In this document: one piece after another, positions 7,515-17,336 of the stretch
Layout: each line of letters opens with the position of its first letter
How positions within the stretch are numbered: the first letter of the stretch is position 1
Origin: CAIYTF01 sp963664845
GTDB lineage: Bacteria > Bacteroidota > Ignavibacteria > Ignavibacteriales > Ignavibacteriaceae
DNA length: 64,000 bases
Assembly: GCA_963664845.1 (NCBI GenBank)
Contig: OY761615.1
Location: 5,882,412 to 5,946,411, forward strand
Direction of reading: 5' to 3'
The notes under the pieces: model-generated
The model's database searches: none
What the model was told of the DNA's origin: nothing
The model's input: only the letters and a program-made list of their open reading frames with translations
Made by a program: the position numbers and the translations under genes

Positions 7515-9269
7515 TTACCCATCAATAAGCACTCCTTCGCCAATTTGCTGACGCCACATAGCATAATACAGACCCTTAAGCTCGACCAGCTCTTCATGCC
7601 TTCCCGATTCGATAATTTTCCCATGTTCAAGAACATGAATGGTGTCCGCATGCAGAACGGTTGAAAGCCGGTGTGCAATAAGAATGGTGATGCTCTCTTT
7701 CCTTACGGGCAGTGCACGTATAGTGTCGGTTATCTCCTCTTCAGTCAGCGAATCGAGCGATGAAGTTGCCTCATCAAATATGAGCAGTTCCGGTTTACGA
7801 AGCAGTGCCCGGGCTATCGACAAACGCTGTTTCTCACCCCCGGATACTTTCACTCCGCCTTCGCCAATTACCGTATCAAGACCGTTATCCGCGCGCTCAA
7901 GAAGTGAGTCACAGGCTGCCATATGCAAAACTTCAAGACAGTCTTCGTCGGTTGCATCGGGATTTACGAAAAGCAAGTTTTCCCGTATGCTTCCGGAGAA
8001 TAACTGCGTATCCTGAGCGACAAATCCAATTTTGCCCCGTATAGTACTCAGATCCACTGTTTCATGATTCAATTCATTGTATTCGATATAGCCCGATTGC
8101 GGGCGATACAATCCAAGCAGCAATTTTACCAAAGTTGATTTACCCGCCCCGGACGGACCCACGAATGCTACGGTCTTGCCTTTCTCAACGGTGAATGAGA
8201 TGCCTCCTATGGCATTGCGCGATGCAGACTGATGTTTGAACACCACATTATTAAAGCCTAATGTAGCAAGTTTTCTTACACTTATTGGGTTCTTAGGTTT
8301 CGGCTCACCGGGTGTATCCATAATGTTCTTGAAATTGGCAAGAGAGACCTCGGCCTCACGGTAAATGTTAATAATATTGCCAAGTTCCTGGAGTGGCCCA
8401 AAAATAAAAAAGGAATATATCCACAAAGAAAAAAACTGCCCAACCGTAATTGTCTGGGCAAAAATGAGATATAACATCACAAACAGAATGCTGGTTCGCA
8501 GGAAGTTTACGGTTGTTCCCTGAATGAATCCCAGACCACGTATGTATTTAACCTTTTTTAACTCCAGACCTAAAATCTTATCCGTGGTTTTGTTGAGGCG
8601 GTTGATCTCCTGCCCTGCCAATCCAAGGCTTTTCACCAATTCAATGTTTCTCAGGCTTTCAGTGGTTGTTCCGGCCAGGGCCGTGGTTTCAGCTACAATG
8701 GTTTTCTGAATACGCTTAATGCGCTTGCTGAGAGTTGAACTCAGTATACCAATGGCAGGCGCGGTAACAAAAAAGATCGGGACGATGGACCAATGGAGCG
8801 TGAACGCATAGACAATAACAAATATCAGGCCTATTAGCGTGGTGAACAGGATATTTATTGATGCAGACACCAGCCGTTCCACATCAGCACGGACTTTCTG
8901 CAGAATCCCCAACGTTTCTCCGCTTCGCTGATCTTCAAAAACCGTATAAGGCAATTCCAGCGAATGTGCTATTCCATCAGCATAAATTTGTGCTCCCAAC
9001 CGCTGAATAATGACATTTATATAATAATCCTGGAAATTCTTGGCCACGCGCGAAATAAACGCGACACCAATGGCCAGGCCCAACAGCCCGCTGACCCCCT
9101 TGAGGAATTGGGACGTGGTAAACTCCTTAAACCGTGTGGCATAGCCGTCTATCACATAGCGAAATATCAGAGGATCGAGGAGTGAAAATATTTGGTTAAT
9201 GGCGGCAAGCACTAATGCCAACAGCACTAATTTCCAATAGCGTTTCAGATAGGTGTATAGTAACCGCAT
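7515..9269 (-). CDS. ABC exporter half-transporter (fused permease and ATPase, MsbA/LmrA-like)
   Basis: 584 residues. The N-terminal ~310 residues form a type I exporter membrane domain with hydrophobic segments near 12-35, 58-75, 138-157, 160-180 and 258-300. The ATPase follows, with Walker A GPSGAGKS (371-378), Q-loop VAQDTQLFSGSI, signature VSGGEKQR (475-482), Walker B LLIFDE (495-500) and the H-loop IAHRLSTV. Such proteins act as homo- or heterodimers exporting lipids, peptides or drugs. It follows panD by 84 bp on the same strand, an arrangement that gives no clear substrate. It is an exporter type and is not a plausible ATPase for the sugar importer at 37652-40757. Confidence 0.93.
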   Translation of the reverse strand: MRLLYTYLKRYWKLVLLALVLAAINQIFSLLDPLIFRYVIDGYATRFKEFTTSQFLKGVSGLLGLAIGVAFISRVAKNFQDYYINVIIQRLGAQIYADGIAHSLELPYTVFEDQRSGETLGILQKVRADVERLVSASINILFTTLIGLIFVIVYAFTLHWSIVPIFFVTAPAIGILSSTLSKRIKRIQKTIVAETTALAGTTTESLRNIELVKSLGLAGQEINRLNKTTDKILGLELKKVKYIRGLGFIQGTTVNFLRTSILFVMLYLIFAQTITVGQFFSLWIYSFFIFGPLQELGNIINIYREAEVSLANFKNIMDTPGEPKPKNPISVRKLATLGFNNVVFKHQSASRNAIGGISFTVEKGKTVAFVGPSGAGKSTLVKLLLGLYRPQSGYIEYNELNHETVDLSTIRGKIGFVAQDTQLFSGSIRENLLFVNPDATDEDCLEVLHMAACDSLLERADNGLDTVIGEGGVKVSGGEKQRLSIARALLRKPELLIFDEATSSLDSLTEEEITDTIRALPVRKESITILIAHRLSTVLHADTIHVLEHGKIIESGRHEELVELKGLYYAMWRQQIGEGVLIDG

Positions 9270-9353
9270 GGGTTGCCCTTTTGTTTCTCAATGATATAGA
9301 CCGAAACCAATACAACAAAAGGGAGGCTGAAAAAGTTGCCCGGAAAGGAGCTG

Positions 9354-9710
9354 TTAAAGAATTTTTGTCACTTTATTTCGTTTGTCAACCAAAACAATTG
9401 TTGGTTTGTGTTCTTTGGCTTCCGCTTCTGAAAGCTGGCAGTATGTTAAAATGATTACTTCATCTCCCACGCAGCCTAATCGCGCAGCCGGTCCATTAAG
9501 GCAGATAATTCCACTGCCCGCTTTCCCTGCAATGGTGTATGTTTCCAGTCGGGTACCGTTGTTCACATTAACCACCTGAACTTTTTCGAACTCCAGTATA
9601 TCAGCAGCCTCCAATAACTCACTGTCAACGGTTATGCTGCCTTCATAGTATAATTCTGCCTCAGTAACAGTAGCACGATGTATTTTCGATCTAAACATTT
9701 CTCTTGTCAT
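9354..9710 (-). CDS. panD: Aspartate 1-decarboxylase
   Basis: 118 residues, the normal length. The pro-enzyme self-cleavage site is YYEG|SITVD, between Gly24 and Ser25, which generates the pyruvoyl cofactor. Lys9, near the substrate site, and the conserved stretches NVNNGTRLETYTI, SGIICLNGPAARLGCVGD and VIILTYC are all present. It makes beta-alanine from aspartate for pantothenate and coenzyme A synthesis in the cytoplasm. The gene stands with the ABC exporter; no other pan gene is in the window. Confidence 0.97.
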   Translation of the reverse strand: MTREMFRSKIHRATVTEAELYYEGSITVDSELLEAADILEFEKVQVVNVNNGTRLETYTIAGKAGSGIICLNGPAARLGCVGDEVIILTYCQLSEAEAKEHKPTIVLVDKRNKVTKIL

Positions 9711-9878
9711 AAGTAAAGTAAACCCGGGTCTCTAAATAAATAGTATTGAATTTGTAAAATACGAGCATTTATGATCGATTAAAAGAGCAGTCGAAAAAAA
9801 ATTATGTCATGCTTCGCAACAGCTCCAATTGACTTGCCACGAGGTTCAGCTCTTGGATCATTCCCACCCGCTTAAATC

Positions 9879-9961
9879 GGCTTTAGCCGCAAATCTGAGC
9901 GCTATTAGTGGCTAAAGCCTATATTTAGAGGTACATCTATCCCACGACTTGAAAGTCGTGG
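9879..9961. repeat. REP-like palindromic repeat element
   Basis: GGCTTTAGCC (9879-9888) and GGCTAAAGCC (9910-9919) form an inverted pair. They are followed by a tight hairpin, CCACGACTT-GA-AAGTCGTGG (9942-9961). This GGCTAAAGCC ... CCACGACT..AGTCGTGG arrangement is, from memory, a dispersed intergenic repeat in several Bacteroidota/Chlorobi genomes. Only one copy is in this window. Confidence 0.6.
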
Positions 9962-10100
9962 CTATTCAATCTCAGTTTTAGGTATAATGAGTTATTATAT
10001 CAAACTTCTTCCCAAATGGTTACATAACTGTCAAGGTGAGGAACAGAAACCGGCCAAAATAATCAATCTAATGAAGGCATATGTTACCTTTTCTTTCATA

Positions 10101-10137
10101 TCTGTGCAAATCCGCACAGCATCAGTGTCATCCGCGT
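10101..10137. repeat. Possible dispersed intergenic repeat remnant
   Basis: The stretch reading TCTGTGCAAATCC ... GTGTCATCCGCGT resembles a common intergenic repeat I recall from Bacteroidota/Chlorobi genomes. There is no second copy in the window, so the call rests on recall. Confidence 0.35.
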
Positions 10138-10195
10138 ATACTTCTTTTTAAAAGACTTCTGTTTGGAAGCGACAAGAGGGAAGCACCGCTCTCCA

Positions 10196-13100
10196 TTACA
10201 AAGCAAATTCCCAGTGATATTCTCCTGGAGAGAGAGTCAAGGTGGTAAAATCCGACTTAGTATTGTTCTTTGGACTTCCCACAGACCCGATGATATCGTC
10301 GGCGCGTGCCGGAATGACCAACTCTCCTGTTGTATTAAATGGAATTTTAACATTCAGACAACAAACCCCATTCAGCAGTGACCAGCTAAGCGCTATCTCT
10401 CCATTCACCGATGTAAACGAAAAGGAAAGCTGCGTGATTTCGGGTGTTATGTGTGGACGCAGCCTAAAAGAGGCAAAACCCGGCTCAATCGGTTCCAGTC
10501 CTGCTAATCCGGAATAAAGCCACTCACCAACGCAGCCCAATGAGCAGTGATTAAATGAGTTCATGGTCGGATCATAGAAACCCTTTTCGGGTGTATAGCT
10601 GTCCCACCTTTCCCATAGAGTTGTTGCCCCTTGCCGTATCATGTATATCCATGAGGGAAATTCTTCATTGAATAGGAGTTTCAGTGCAACATCGTTACGG
10701 TTCAGTTGCTGCAAAACCGGCATAAGAAAAGAGAGTCCAAGAAAACCTACTGATGTGTGGTGGTTTTGACTGACGATATCATTTATAAGGAAGTTTTTTG
10801 CAATTTCCGCTTCTTCAGGAGTGAGCAGTCCAAACATCAATGCGAGAATTTGAGCAGTTTGTGTTTCTTCAAGAAGTTTCCCTTCAACGGAAATATACTT
10901 CTGTCTAAATCTTCCCTTTGTTTTATCATGCAGATATTCATAATACCGGGTGTCATTTCGCTCTTCGAGAATCTGAGCAATTTTGGCGATTGTACGAACA
11001 GTATAACAGAAATATGCCTGCGCAATATATTCCTTTGAGGTTTCCTTCCCGCTGCATAACCAATCACCGTATTGCATGCCACCTCTTGTAAAATCCTCTG
11101 CCTGGTCTACAAGGCTTTGTATATATTTTTTCATCTGGAGATAATACTTTTCCAAAACTGATTTGTCTCCGTAGAATAAATAAAGAGAATAAGGAACGGT
11201 TATGGCAGCGTCAGCCCATCCGGCAGCATTGAAGTATAACGGTCCTACACTCAGGTTGGGTATTGGTGCAATCGGCGCAATAGAGCCGTCAGGTTTTTGT
11301 GTATCAAACAGATCGATAAGCCATTTAGTGTAAAACCCGGCAACATCATATTGATAGGCGGCAGTCCGGAAAAAGCTCACTGCATCACCTGTCCAGCCGA
11401 ATCGCTCGTCTCTCTGCGGGCAATCTGTGGGTATATCAACATAGTTTGACCGCTGATTCCAGAGGGTGCACTTCTGCAGTCTATTCAAATCCTCATTTGA
11501 GGTTTCAAACCGGATCGTTTGTTCGCCCAGAGAGTTAATGCTTACTCCATTTATCTCCTCAATGTCATCTGCCATCACTCCATCAAATTCAGCATACCGA
11601 AATCCATGGTAGGTGAACTGAGGTTCATATTCCAATCGGCCCTCTGCTGGAATGAAAGTGTCCTTTGCGCGTGCCATACGGATATTTCCCACATAAAGTC
11701 CGCCATTTGCATCTAGCATTTCAGCATGGCGAATTCTGACAAACGTTTCGGGTTTCCGTTTCAGTTTCAAATGAATGAATCCGGCAAAATTCTGTCCAAA
11801 ATCAATAATTAGCTTGTTATCCCCGGTTTCTTTTATCCGTACCGGTTCAAGGCAGTGTTTTCTATTTACCTGGCAACCCGGATAACAGGTGTATTGCAAC
11901 CCGTCATCGTCTATCTCCGCTATTTCAAGGGGCATAGGATTATGAGTAGATAAACATGCATCAAGGGTTTCACCCATAAGAAGATCTGCTTCGCGAAATC
12001 TGCTTTCGGACGCAGCCCAGCTTTTATCGGTTGAAATATATTGCATTGACCCATCTTCAAAATGCAATTTTAGAATCATTGTTATGGCTGGCGACGTTCC
12101 GTAATATCCTCGGTTCTTCTCCCAGCCGAGATATCCGGCATACCATCCGTCTGCTGCAATTATTTCAATTTGTATGGTGCCTGCATTTATGAAGTCAGTA
12201 ACATCATAGAGTTGATAATACACGCGTTTTTTGTAATCCGACCATCCGGGGGTAAGCAAATCATTGGTAATAGCGCTACCATTAATTCTGACCTGGTATA
12301 ATCCCAGCGCGCTTATGCAAAGTACTGCACAGGTAACTTGTGATTTGGGGATAAATGTTTTTCTGAATGAGATGGCGGGTTGCAGTTGCAAACCGGCGTG
12401 AGGTGTGTTACGATAGCCGTCACCGCAATTGGCTATTACCGTGCTGTCCCTCCAGGATGAGTCATCAAAATCTTTTTCGGGCCAGCCATGCTGAACTGAA
12501 CTGGACGATTTCCAATCCGCACCTGTTCCGTATGCTTCTTTCCCTTCTCCGTCGTTCAGAATTATTCTACAGATCAACCCCGGTTGCTCCACATAACTGT
12601 TCGTTCCTTCCACCGCAACAATGTTTTCCCCGGGGACAAGATACCGGCTGATATCCTCACAAAATGGACGGGACCAGGAGAAAATTGCCTCATCACTTTG
12701 TGCCACCGCTACACCATTGATAAACAGCCGGAATTTTTCGTCTGCCGTTATGAGGATTTTACTTGAGGAAATGTCAGACTGGTTTGAAATGAAAATTTTC
12801 TTGCGAAACCAGACAGTGCATTTTTTATTGTCACAGACGTTGAATGGATACCAAATCCATCTGTCTATATCATCAAGGAATGAGAGAGAGGCAGGAGTAA
12901 CAACGGTGCTTACAGTAGTAATTAGTTTTGCCGGCCAATGCCCGTTATTCAAAACCCCGGTAATGAAGGAAGCCGGCTCACTCCACAAGGTTTCAGTGCC
13001 GGCACTTGTCCGTATTCGTACTTTCCAAAAATAGTGACACAACGATTCAAGTTGTTTACCCTGATAACAGATTCCATGCGATTTACCTGATGTCAGCCAT

Positions 13101-13291
13101 CCGGAATCCCACATATCCCCCTTTTCAGCATCCAGAAAGGCAAAACTGGATGCAACAATGAGGTGAAATGCTTCCTGATTAGCGTTTTCGGGAGAGGCGA
13201 TCCCGAACCAGCTAAAACGGGGTTGCGGCGAGTCTATTCCCGCCACGCCCCTCTTATATTCAGTTCTGAGATTCGTTGGAGTGGCCAACAT
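10196..13291 (-). CDS. GH78 alpha-L-rhamnosidase, cytoplasmic
   Basis: 1031 residues. The N-terminus (PTNLRTEYKRGVAGID, PRFSWFG, WDSGWLTSGKSHGI) and the beta-sandwich domains that follow are typical of GH78. The (alpha/alpha)6 catalytic domain shows DCPQRDERFGWTGDA (about 623-637), which holds the acidic catalytic residues. TTLWERWDSYTPEKGF and NSFNHCSLGCVGEWLY follow near 890-920. GH78 releases terminal L-rhamnose. No signal peptide is visible, so it should act on imported oligosaccharides. It is the last gene of the 31-kb operon, 12 bp after the isomerase-like gene. This is the best single clue that the target glycan contains rhamnose, though some GH78 members have other specificities. Confidence 0.92.
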   Translation of the reverse strand: MLATPTNLRTEYKRGVAGIDSPQPRFSWFGIASPENANQEAFHLIVASSFAFLDAEKGDMWDSGWLTSGKSHGICYQGKQLESLCHYFWKVRIRTSAGTETLWSEPASFITGVLNNGHWPAKLITTVSTVVTPASLSFLDDIDRWIWYPFNVCDNKKCTVWFRKKIFISNQSDISSSKILITADEKFRLFINGVAVAQSDEAIFSWSRPFCEDISRYLVPGENIVAVEGTNSYVEQPGLICRIILNDGEGKEAYGTGADWKSSSSVQHGWPEKDFDDSSWRDSTVIANCGDGYRNTPHAGLQLQPAISFRKTFIPKSQVTCAVLCISALGLYQVRINGSAITNDLLTPGWSDYKKRVYYQLYDVTDFINAGTIQIEIIAADGWYAGYLGWEKNRGYYGTSPAITMILKLHFEDGSMQYISTDKSWAASESRFREADLLMGETLDACLSTHNPMPLEIAEIDDDGLQYTCYPGCQVNRKHCLEPVRIKETGDNKLIIDFGQNFAGFIHLKLKRKPETFVRIRHAEMLDANGGLYVGNIRMARAKDTFIPAEGRLEYEPQFTYHGFRYAEFDGVMADDIEEINGVSINSLGEQTIRFETSNEDLNRLQKCTLWNQRSNYVDIPTDCPQRDERFGWTGDAVSFFRTAAYQYDVAGFYTKWLIDLFDTQKPDGSIAPIAPIPNLSVGPLYFNAAGWADAAITVPYSLYLFYGDKSVLEKYYLQMKKYIQSLVDQAEDFTRGGMQYGDWLCSGKETSKEYIAQAYFCYTVRTIAKIAQILEERNDTRYYEYLHDKTKGRFRQKYISVEGKLLEETQTAQILALMFGLLTPEEAEIAKNFLINDIVSQNHHTSVGFLGLSFLMPVLQQLNRNDVALKLLFNEEFPSWIYMIRQGATTLWERWDSYTPEKGFYDPTMNSFNHCSLGCVGEWLYSGLAGLEPIEPGFASFRLRPHITPEITQLSFSFTSVNGEIALSWSLLNGVCCLNVKIPFNTTGELVIPARADDIIGSVGSPKNNTKSDFTTLTLSPGEYHWEFAL

Positions 13292-13303
13292 CAGAAATTT
13301 CCG

Positions 13304-15202
13304 CTAACGCGGATCATTAACGGGTTCGGTCACACCGGTTCCGGGACGAACGGATACAATCAACATTCTGCATCTCGTTTTCCCTTTATTGGTAACCTGA
13401 ATTTTACCGGTAGCCGCAGGTATGATCATTGTCTCCAGATAAGAAAGTCCCGTGACCTTTCCATTTTCGGACAGAATTTCAACACCCTCTCCCTGTACAA
13501 GGTTCGTGGATATTGCAATTCCTTTGGTGTCCGTTTCAAATTTACTGTCAAATTCCACTGACTTGATAGTATAGAAAGTATACGGAGCATCGTACAGCAT
13601 ATATTCTTCCCATCCGTCACCTTTTGCCAACAGCGTTCTTTTGGCAAGCAGATTTTGCTGAACCCAGCTTTTCCTGCGTTCAAACCTGATATTTTCAAAT
13701 GCACGCTCAATGTTTATGGGACGCAAATTCCCTTCCAAATCACGGCGCAGATAATCATATATCTTGAAGGTAAAAATGTAAGGTGTGGCACTGATCTCAA
13801 GAACTAGGTTGCCTTCACCGCTGCAATGAACGGTCCCGTTCGGGATCAGAAACAAATCATGTGGTTTGCTGGATTCCTTATTAACATATTTATCAACTTC
13901 CATCTCTTCACCGGTCCGGATCGATTCTTCCAGTGCATGCCTGAATTCAGCAGGATCGCAATTCTCGGTAAGTCCAATGTACACCTGAGAATCCGGTTTG
14001 GCAGCAACAATATAATACGTCTCGTCCTGTGTATAGGTTTCACCGAATTCTTTGCGGATGTAATCCGGCCGCGGATGCACTTGCACAGACAGATTGCCGC
14101 CATCGATGGTATCCAGATAATCAAAACGCACCGGCCATTCATATTTGAATTGCTGCGATGCCTCTTTTCCAAGCACCCGTTGATTGTAGAGGAACATGAT
14201 ACAGTCAAACGAGCATTCAAGCGCGGTGCCGTCTGTTTCCATTATTATTCCATTCTCGGGAACGATCATTTCGAACGACCAGGCAAAATTGGGTGCTTCC
14301 GGATCAAGGCCCATATGCCCCTGCATAAATTTTCCGCCCCAGGGTCCCGGATAAAACCAGGGACGAATACGGAACGGTGTTTCACTAACTTCCAAGAGCG
14401 CTTTGCGGAATGCAGCGCCCTCAAGAGCTGTTGGATTTTCGTGATCCTGCAGATCGATAAAAAGATCAAGTTCTGGAAGAAGCCGTTTCTTCATCCGGTT
14501 CAAGGCAGGCCATTCCACAAAATAAGCACGCTTATAAAACTCACCGAATGATACCTTTGTATCCGAGCCAATATTATTGGTTAGTTCATTCCTGAAATTT
14601 TCCTGCAGATAATCCTTAGGTACATCAACATACCACAGCTGATCATACAGTTCAATCAATGAGCTGCCGGGACCATATACAATGCTAACATCACCGGCAA
14701 TCCCGGCCCGTGAATTAGCCAAAGCAATACGCAGTTGGGCAAGTTTTACCGCGTCAAAGAACGTTTCCATACCAAGCGGGAAATGGGTCCCAAATAACGG
14801 GTCGTCCCCTCCCAGAAAAGGTTTTATTCGCGTTTCAATTTCTTCAGAGGAAGCATAGCACGTATCAATAGAAATAAAACCGGCTTTCACCTGCAACTTT
14901 TCCAGTTCCGAACTGAGGCTGCATTTAAATGTACTCCACAAAGCCCCCTGATAACCATCCACGGCTATGGTTTTCAAACCATTCTTTATTGCCCCATGGA
15001 TAAAACCGGCAAGAGCAGCATATCCTTTCTCAATTTTTCCTTCTGATATGGCAAATTTTGGACAAACATCAAAAGGTCCGCGCGGAAATTTGGTGGTACG
15101 TTCCGGCAGCAATGCCAGAAAGGGATCAGTAATGCTTTCATCATGGTGTACAGCCATAGCAGCCTCTCCTGAATTATTTTTCGAATCATTATTTTTATAC
15201 AT
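13304..15202 (-). CDS. Mannose-6-phosphate-isomerase-like protein with an extra N-terminal domain
   Basis: 632 residues. The C-terminal ~350 residues carry class I phosphomannose isomerase features: PWGGKF (288-293), GGNLSVQVHP (368-377), TQDETYYI (391-398, with the metal-binding Glu) and LFLIPNGTVHCSGEGN (450-465). These supply the His/Glu zinc ligands of the cupin fold. The N-terminal ~270 residues are not part of ordinary ManA (usually about 300-400 residues). They include an IAVDGYQGALWSTF stretch and look like a degenerate nucleoside-kinase-type fold, since no proper P-loop is present. Role inferred: mannose-6-phosphate to fructose-6-phosphate, after the ROK kinase encoded 18 bp upstream. 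That fits mannose release by GH38 enzymes. The role of the N-terminal domain is unknown. Confidence 0.75.
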   Translation of the reverse strand: MYKNNDSKNNSGEAAMAVHHDESITDPFLALLPERTTKFPRGPFDVCPKFAISEGKIEKGYAALAGFIHGAIKNGLKTIAVDGYQGALWSTFKCSLSSELEKLQVKAGFISIDTCYASSEEIETRIKPFLGGDDPLFGTHFPLGMETFFDAVKLAQLRIALANSRAGIAGDVSIVYGPGSSLIELYDQLWYVDVPKDYLQENFRNELTNNIGSDTKVSFGEFYKRAYFVEWPALNRMKKRLLPELDLFIDLQDHENPTALEGAAFRKALLEVSETPFRIRPWFYPGPWGGKFMQGHMGLDPEAPNFAWSFEMIVPENGIIMETDGTALECSFDCIMFLYNQRVLGKEASQQFKYEWPVRFDYLDTIDGGNLSVQVHPRPDYIRKEFGETYTQDETYYIVAAKPDSQVYIGLTENCDPAEFRHALEESIRTGEEMEVDKYVNKESSKPHDLFLIPNGTVHCSGEGNLVLEISATPYIFTFKIYDYLRRDLEGNLRPINIERAFENIRFERRKSWVQQNLLAKRTLLAKGDGWEEYMLYDAPYTFYTIKSVEFDSKFETDTKGIAISTNLVQGEGVEILSENGKVTGLSYLETMIIPAATGKIQVTNKGKTRCRMLIVSVRPGTGVTEPVNDPR

Positions 15203-15220
15203 ATAGGCTTCAGATTATTT

Positions 15221-16114
15221 TTATAAAAAAGCAACGCCCAATGCGGCTGATTTGTTCCCAAGTGCCGCGGGCTTAAGTAAAACTTTATTTTTCGGATATG
15301 TCCATGCACGCCTGTGTACCAATTCAGTCAACGGCGGAAGAATAATATCACTGCTGTTTAACACTCCTCCTCCAAGCACAACAACATCCGCACCATAAGC
15401 GTGTATCACATTCACCACGCCAATACTCAAATCATTAATAAATGATACAAACTCAGGCAGATACCTGGCATCTCCGGCTCTTACGCGATCGAAATATAAC
15501 GGCAAACTTGATTCATGAGCCTGAAATTCAGGATATCTGTCGTTAACGCGTTTCACCAGAGCGGTGGCAGAACAATACAGTTCCAAACAACCAATGTTTC
15601 CGCAGGGGCATTCAGGTCCGTTTCTGTCAATGCTGATATGACCACCAAGCAGCCCGCCGAGGACATCAGCACCGCAAAAAGTTCTGTTATCAGTAACAAG
15701 TGTGCACCCCAGTCCGGTTCCAAGTGTCATACACACCATCGCCTTGCTTCCTTTGCCTGCACCAAACTTATATTCGCCCCACGCAAATGAACGGGCATCA
15801 TTCTCAACAGAGAACGGAAAGCCAAGAGCTTCGCTGAATGTTTCGCCAAGCGGGATACCCGCGAGGAGCGAGCCCGCACCAATATCTTCAAGCAGCACGC
15901 CGGTTTCTGAGTTTATCAAACCTTTTATTGCCAATCCACCACGGGAAATGCTGTACCCTTCAATAACACTCTTAGCATGAGCAATCAGATTCTGCAGCAG
16001 GTCACCGGAAGTAAAGTCAGTAAGCTTTCTTTCCGAAAAGGAAACAACTGTGCCGTCTTCATCGAATAATCCAGTTTTGATATTCGTGCCGCCATAATCA
16101 ATTCCAAATCTCAT
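15221..16114 (-). CDS. ROK-family sugar kinase
   Basis: 297 residues from the ATG at 16112-16114. The frame extends upstream to 16261, but that would overlap the esterase gene, while the chosen start has GGAG upstream and leaves a 22-bp gap. The nucleotide-binding motif DYGGTNIKTG is at 6-15, the catalytic Asp lies in VENDARS (Asp106), and the ROK zinc site is His159 plus CPCGNIGC (169-176). ROK kinases phosphorylate glucose, mannose, fructose, N-acetylmannosamine or similar sugars with ATP. The adjacent isomerase-like gene suggests mannose (or fructose) as substrate. No DNA-binding domain is present, so it is not a ROK repressor. Confidence 0.9.
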   Translation of the reverse strand: MRFGIDYGGTNIKTGLFDEDGTVVSFSERKLTDFTSGDLLQNLIAHAKSVIEGYSISRGGLAIKGLINSETGVLLEDIGAGSLLAGIPLGETFSEALGFPFSVENDARSFAWGEYKFGAGKGSKAMVCMTLGTGLGCTLVTDNRTFCGADVLGGLLGGHISIDRNGPECPCGNIGCLELYCSATALVKRVNDRYPEFQAHESSLPLYFDRVRAGDARYLPEFVSFINDLSIGVVNVIHAYGADVVVLGGGVLNSSDIILPPLTELVHRRAWTYPKNKVLLKPAALGNKSAALGVAFL

Positions 16115-16136
16115 GTTACTGTCTGCTCCAAATCGT

Positions 16137-17336
16137 TTATTTATCATTTCCAAAAAAATGCAGAAGCGCATCCACGAGTTGCCTGCGCCAATTGCCCCAG
16201 GTATGCCCTTCCGGCACAACTTTGAATCGAAATGCGTATCCTTTTTTGCGAAGAACTGCATTCATTCGCAGGTTAGCACCGGTAAAATCCTGTTCCGGAC
16301 CCGGGATAAAATCGGCACCCACGATTTTCTCAAATGAACCAATATCAAAATAAAGGTTTAAATCCATTTTTTCAGCTTCGGAAAACAATGAAATGATCTT
16401 GTCGGTTCTGAAGGAAAAATAACCTGACTGACTATAGGCATTTGCAAACAACTCGGGGTGGGAAAATGCAATGTAAAATGAGATGAGACCGGCATATGAG
16501 TCCCCTGCCACCAATCGTTTTGCAGGCGAATTGCAGGATGCATATTGTGATTCAATGAAAGGAACAAGCTCATCACAGAAAAATGAAACATAGGAGTCAT
16601 TCAATCCATACTCAGTTGACCTGTTTGGTTCCTTAGCAACATGTAAGTTAGGGGGCGTGACCAGTACAGCTCTCACCGGCTGTATTCGCTTTTCCTCTAT
16701 CATTTTATCTAATGTGCTTCCGACCAGCGCATACCTGATATAATCCAAACCATCCTGGAAATATATAATCGGCAATTGGACATTTTTTTCAAATCCCTTT
16801 GGTTCATAAATATGTATCTGATGATCATATCCCAAAAACCTTGAGGGTATTGTGAGCGATTTGAAAGCAGCAACATCCCCTTCCCTGCCATACAGAAATT
16901 CGTTAAAATATTCGTGCCGATGATACTCAGGCATTGCCAGCTCAGACTGCTGCCATAATCCGTTTCTTCCAAGGAACTTGTTAAACGGATCAAGAACAGT
17001 AGTGCCATCAACCAGCAACAGATATTCGATTCTCGCGTCAGCCGGGAGCTGCAACTTTAAATGCCAAAGATTGGTCTGTTCAATGCAGGTATACGGAAGT
17101 GGATCCTTCCAACCCGTAATATCACCTAGCATCGATACTGTATTGCAAACGCCCTCATAAAACAAATACACTGTTTCATTGCCGATAAAAACAGGATAAG
17201 AACTGTTCTTCAATTCCTTCGCAAACACCCCGGCAAGTTCACCGCGCTTTTCGGGTGAAGCCTGCAAAACCGCATAGAACAAGCTCAGAATATTCTGTTG
17301 TTCCCGATCGTACACAAAAGTGGATGTATCAATCAT
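16137..17336 (-). CDS. Putative esterase of the enterochelin-esterase (Fes/Esterase D) type with an N-terminal early-set domain
   Basis: 399 residues, no signal peptide. Residues ~48-120 form an early-set/CBM48-like beta-sandwich (VYLFYEG, LGDITGWKDPLP, WHLKLQLP), as in Fes-type enzymes. The alpha/beta-hydrolase domain has the nucleophile motif GDSYAG (278-283, Ser280), a DIGSFE strand near 331 that may precede the acid, and His378 in EGHTWGNW. Family members hydrolyse trilactone siderophores or acyl/feruloyl esters on sugars. In this operon removal of acyl groups from imported oligosaccharides is more likely (inference). The start overlaps the end of the GH38 gene by 4 bp, showing tight coupling. 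Confidence 0.8.
   Translation of the reverse strand: MIDTSTFVYDREQQNILSLFYAVLQASPEKRGELAGVFAKELKNSSYPVFIGNETVYLFYEGVCNTVSMLGDITGWKDPLPYTCIEQTNLWHLKLQLPADARIEYLLLVDGTTVLDPFNKFLGRNGLWQQSELAMPEYHRHEYFNEFLYGREGDVAAFKSLTIPSRFLGYDHQIHIYEPKGFEKNVQLPIIYFQDGLDYIRYALVGSTLDKMIEEKRIQPVRAVLVTPPNLHVAKEPNRSTEYGLNDSYVSFFCDELVPFIESQYASCNSPAKRLVAGDSYAGLISFYIAFSHPELFANAYSQSGYFSFRTDKIISLFSEAEKMDLNLYFDIGSFEKIVGADFIPGPEQDFTGANLRMNAVLRKKGYAFRFKVVPEGHTWGNWRRQLVDALLHFFGNDK

Larger units (their letters stand above)
9711..10195. other. 485-bp intergenic region with dispersed-repeat remnants
   Basis: It lies between the end of the large operon (GH78 stop at 10196) and the panD start at 9710. No credible gene. It holds the palindromic repeat group at 9879-9961 and the repeat-like stretch at 10101-10137, listed separately, and must also carry the panD promoter, which I could not place. 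Confidence 0.6.

Noticed and set aside
13826..14551. 241-codon open frame on the plus strand
   Set aside because: It lies entirely opposite the isomerase-like gene, has no ribosome site or recognisable motif, and its composition is that of an antisense shadow.
15221..16261. Longer start for the ROK kinase at 16261
   Set aside because: It would overlap the esterase gene by 125 bp and add residues absent from ROK kinases; the ATG at 16114 has a ribosome site.
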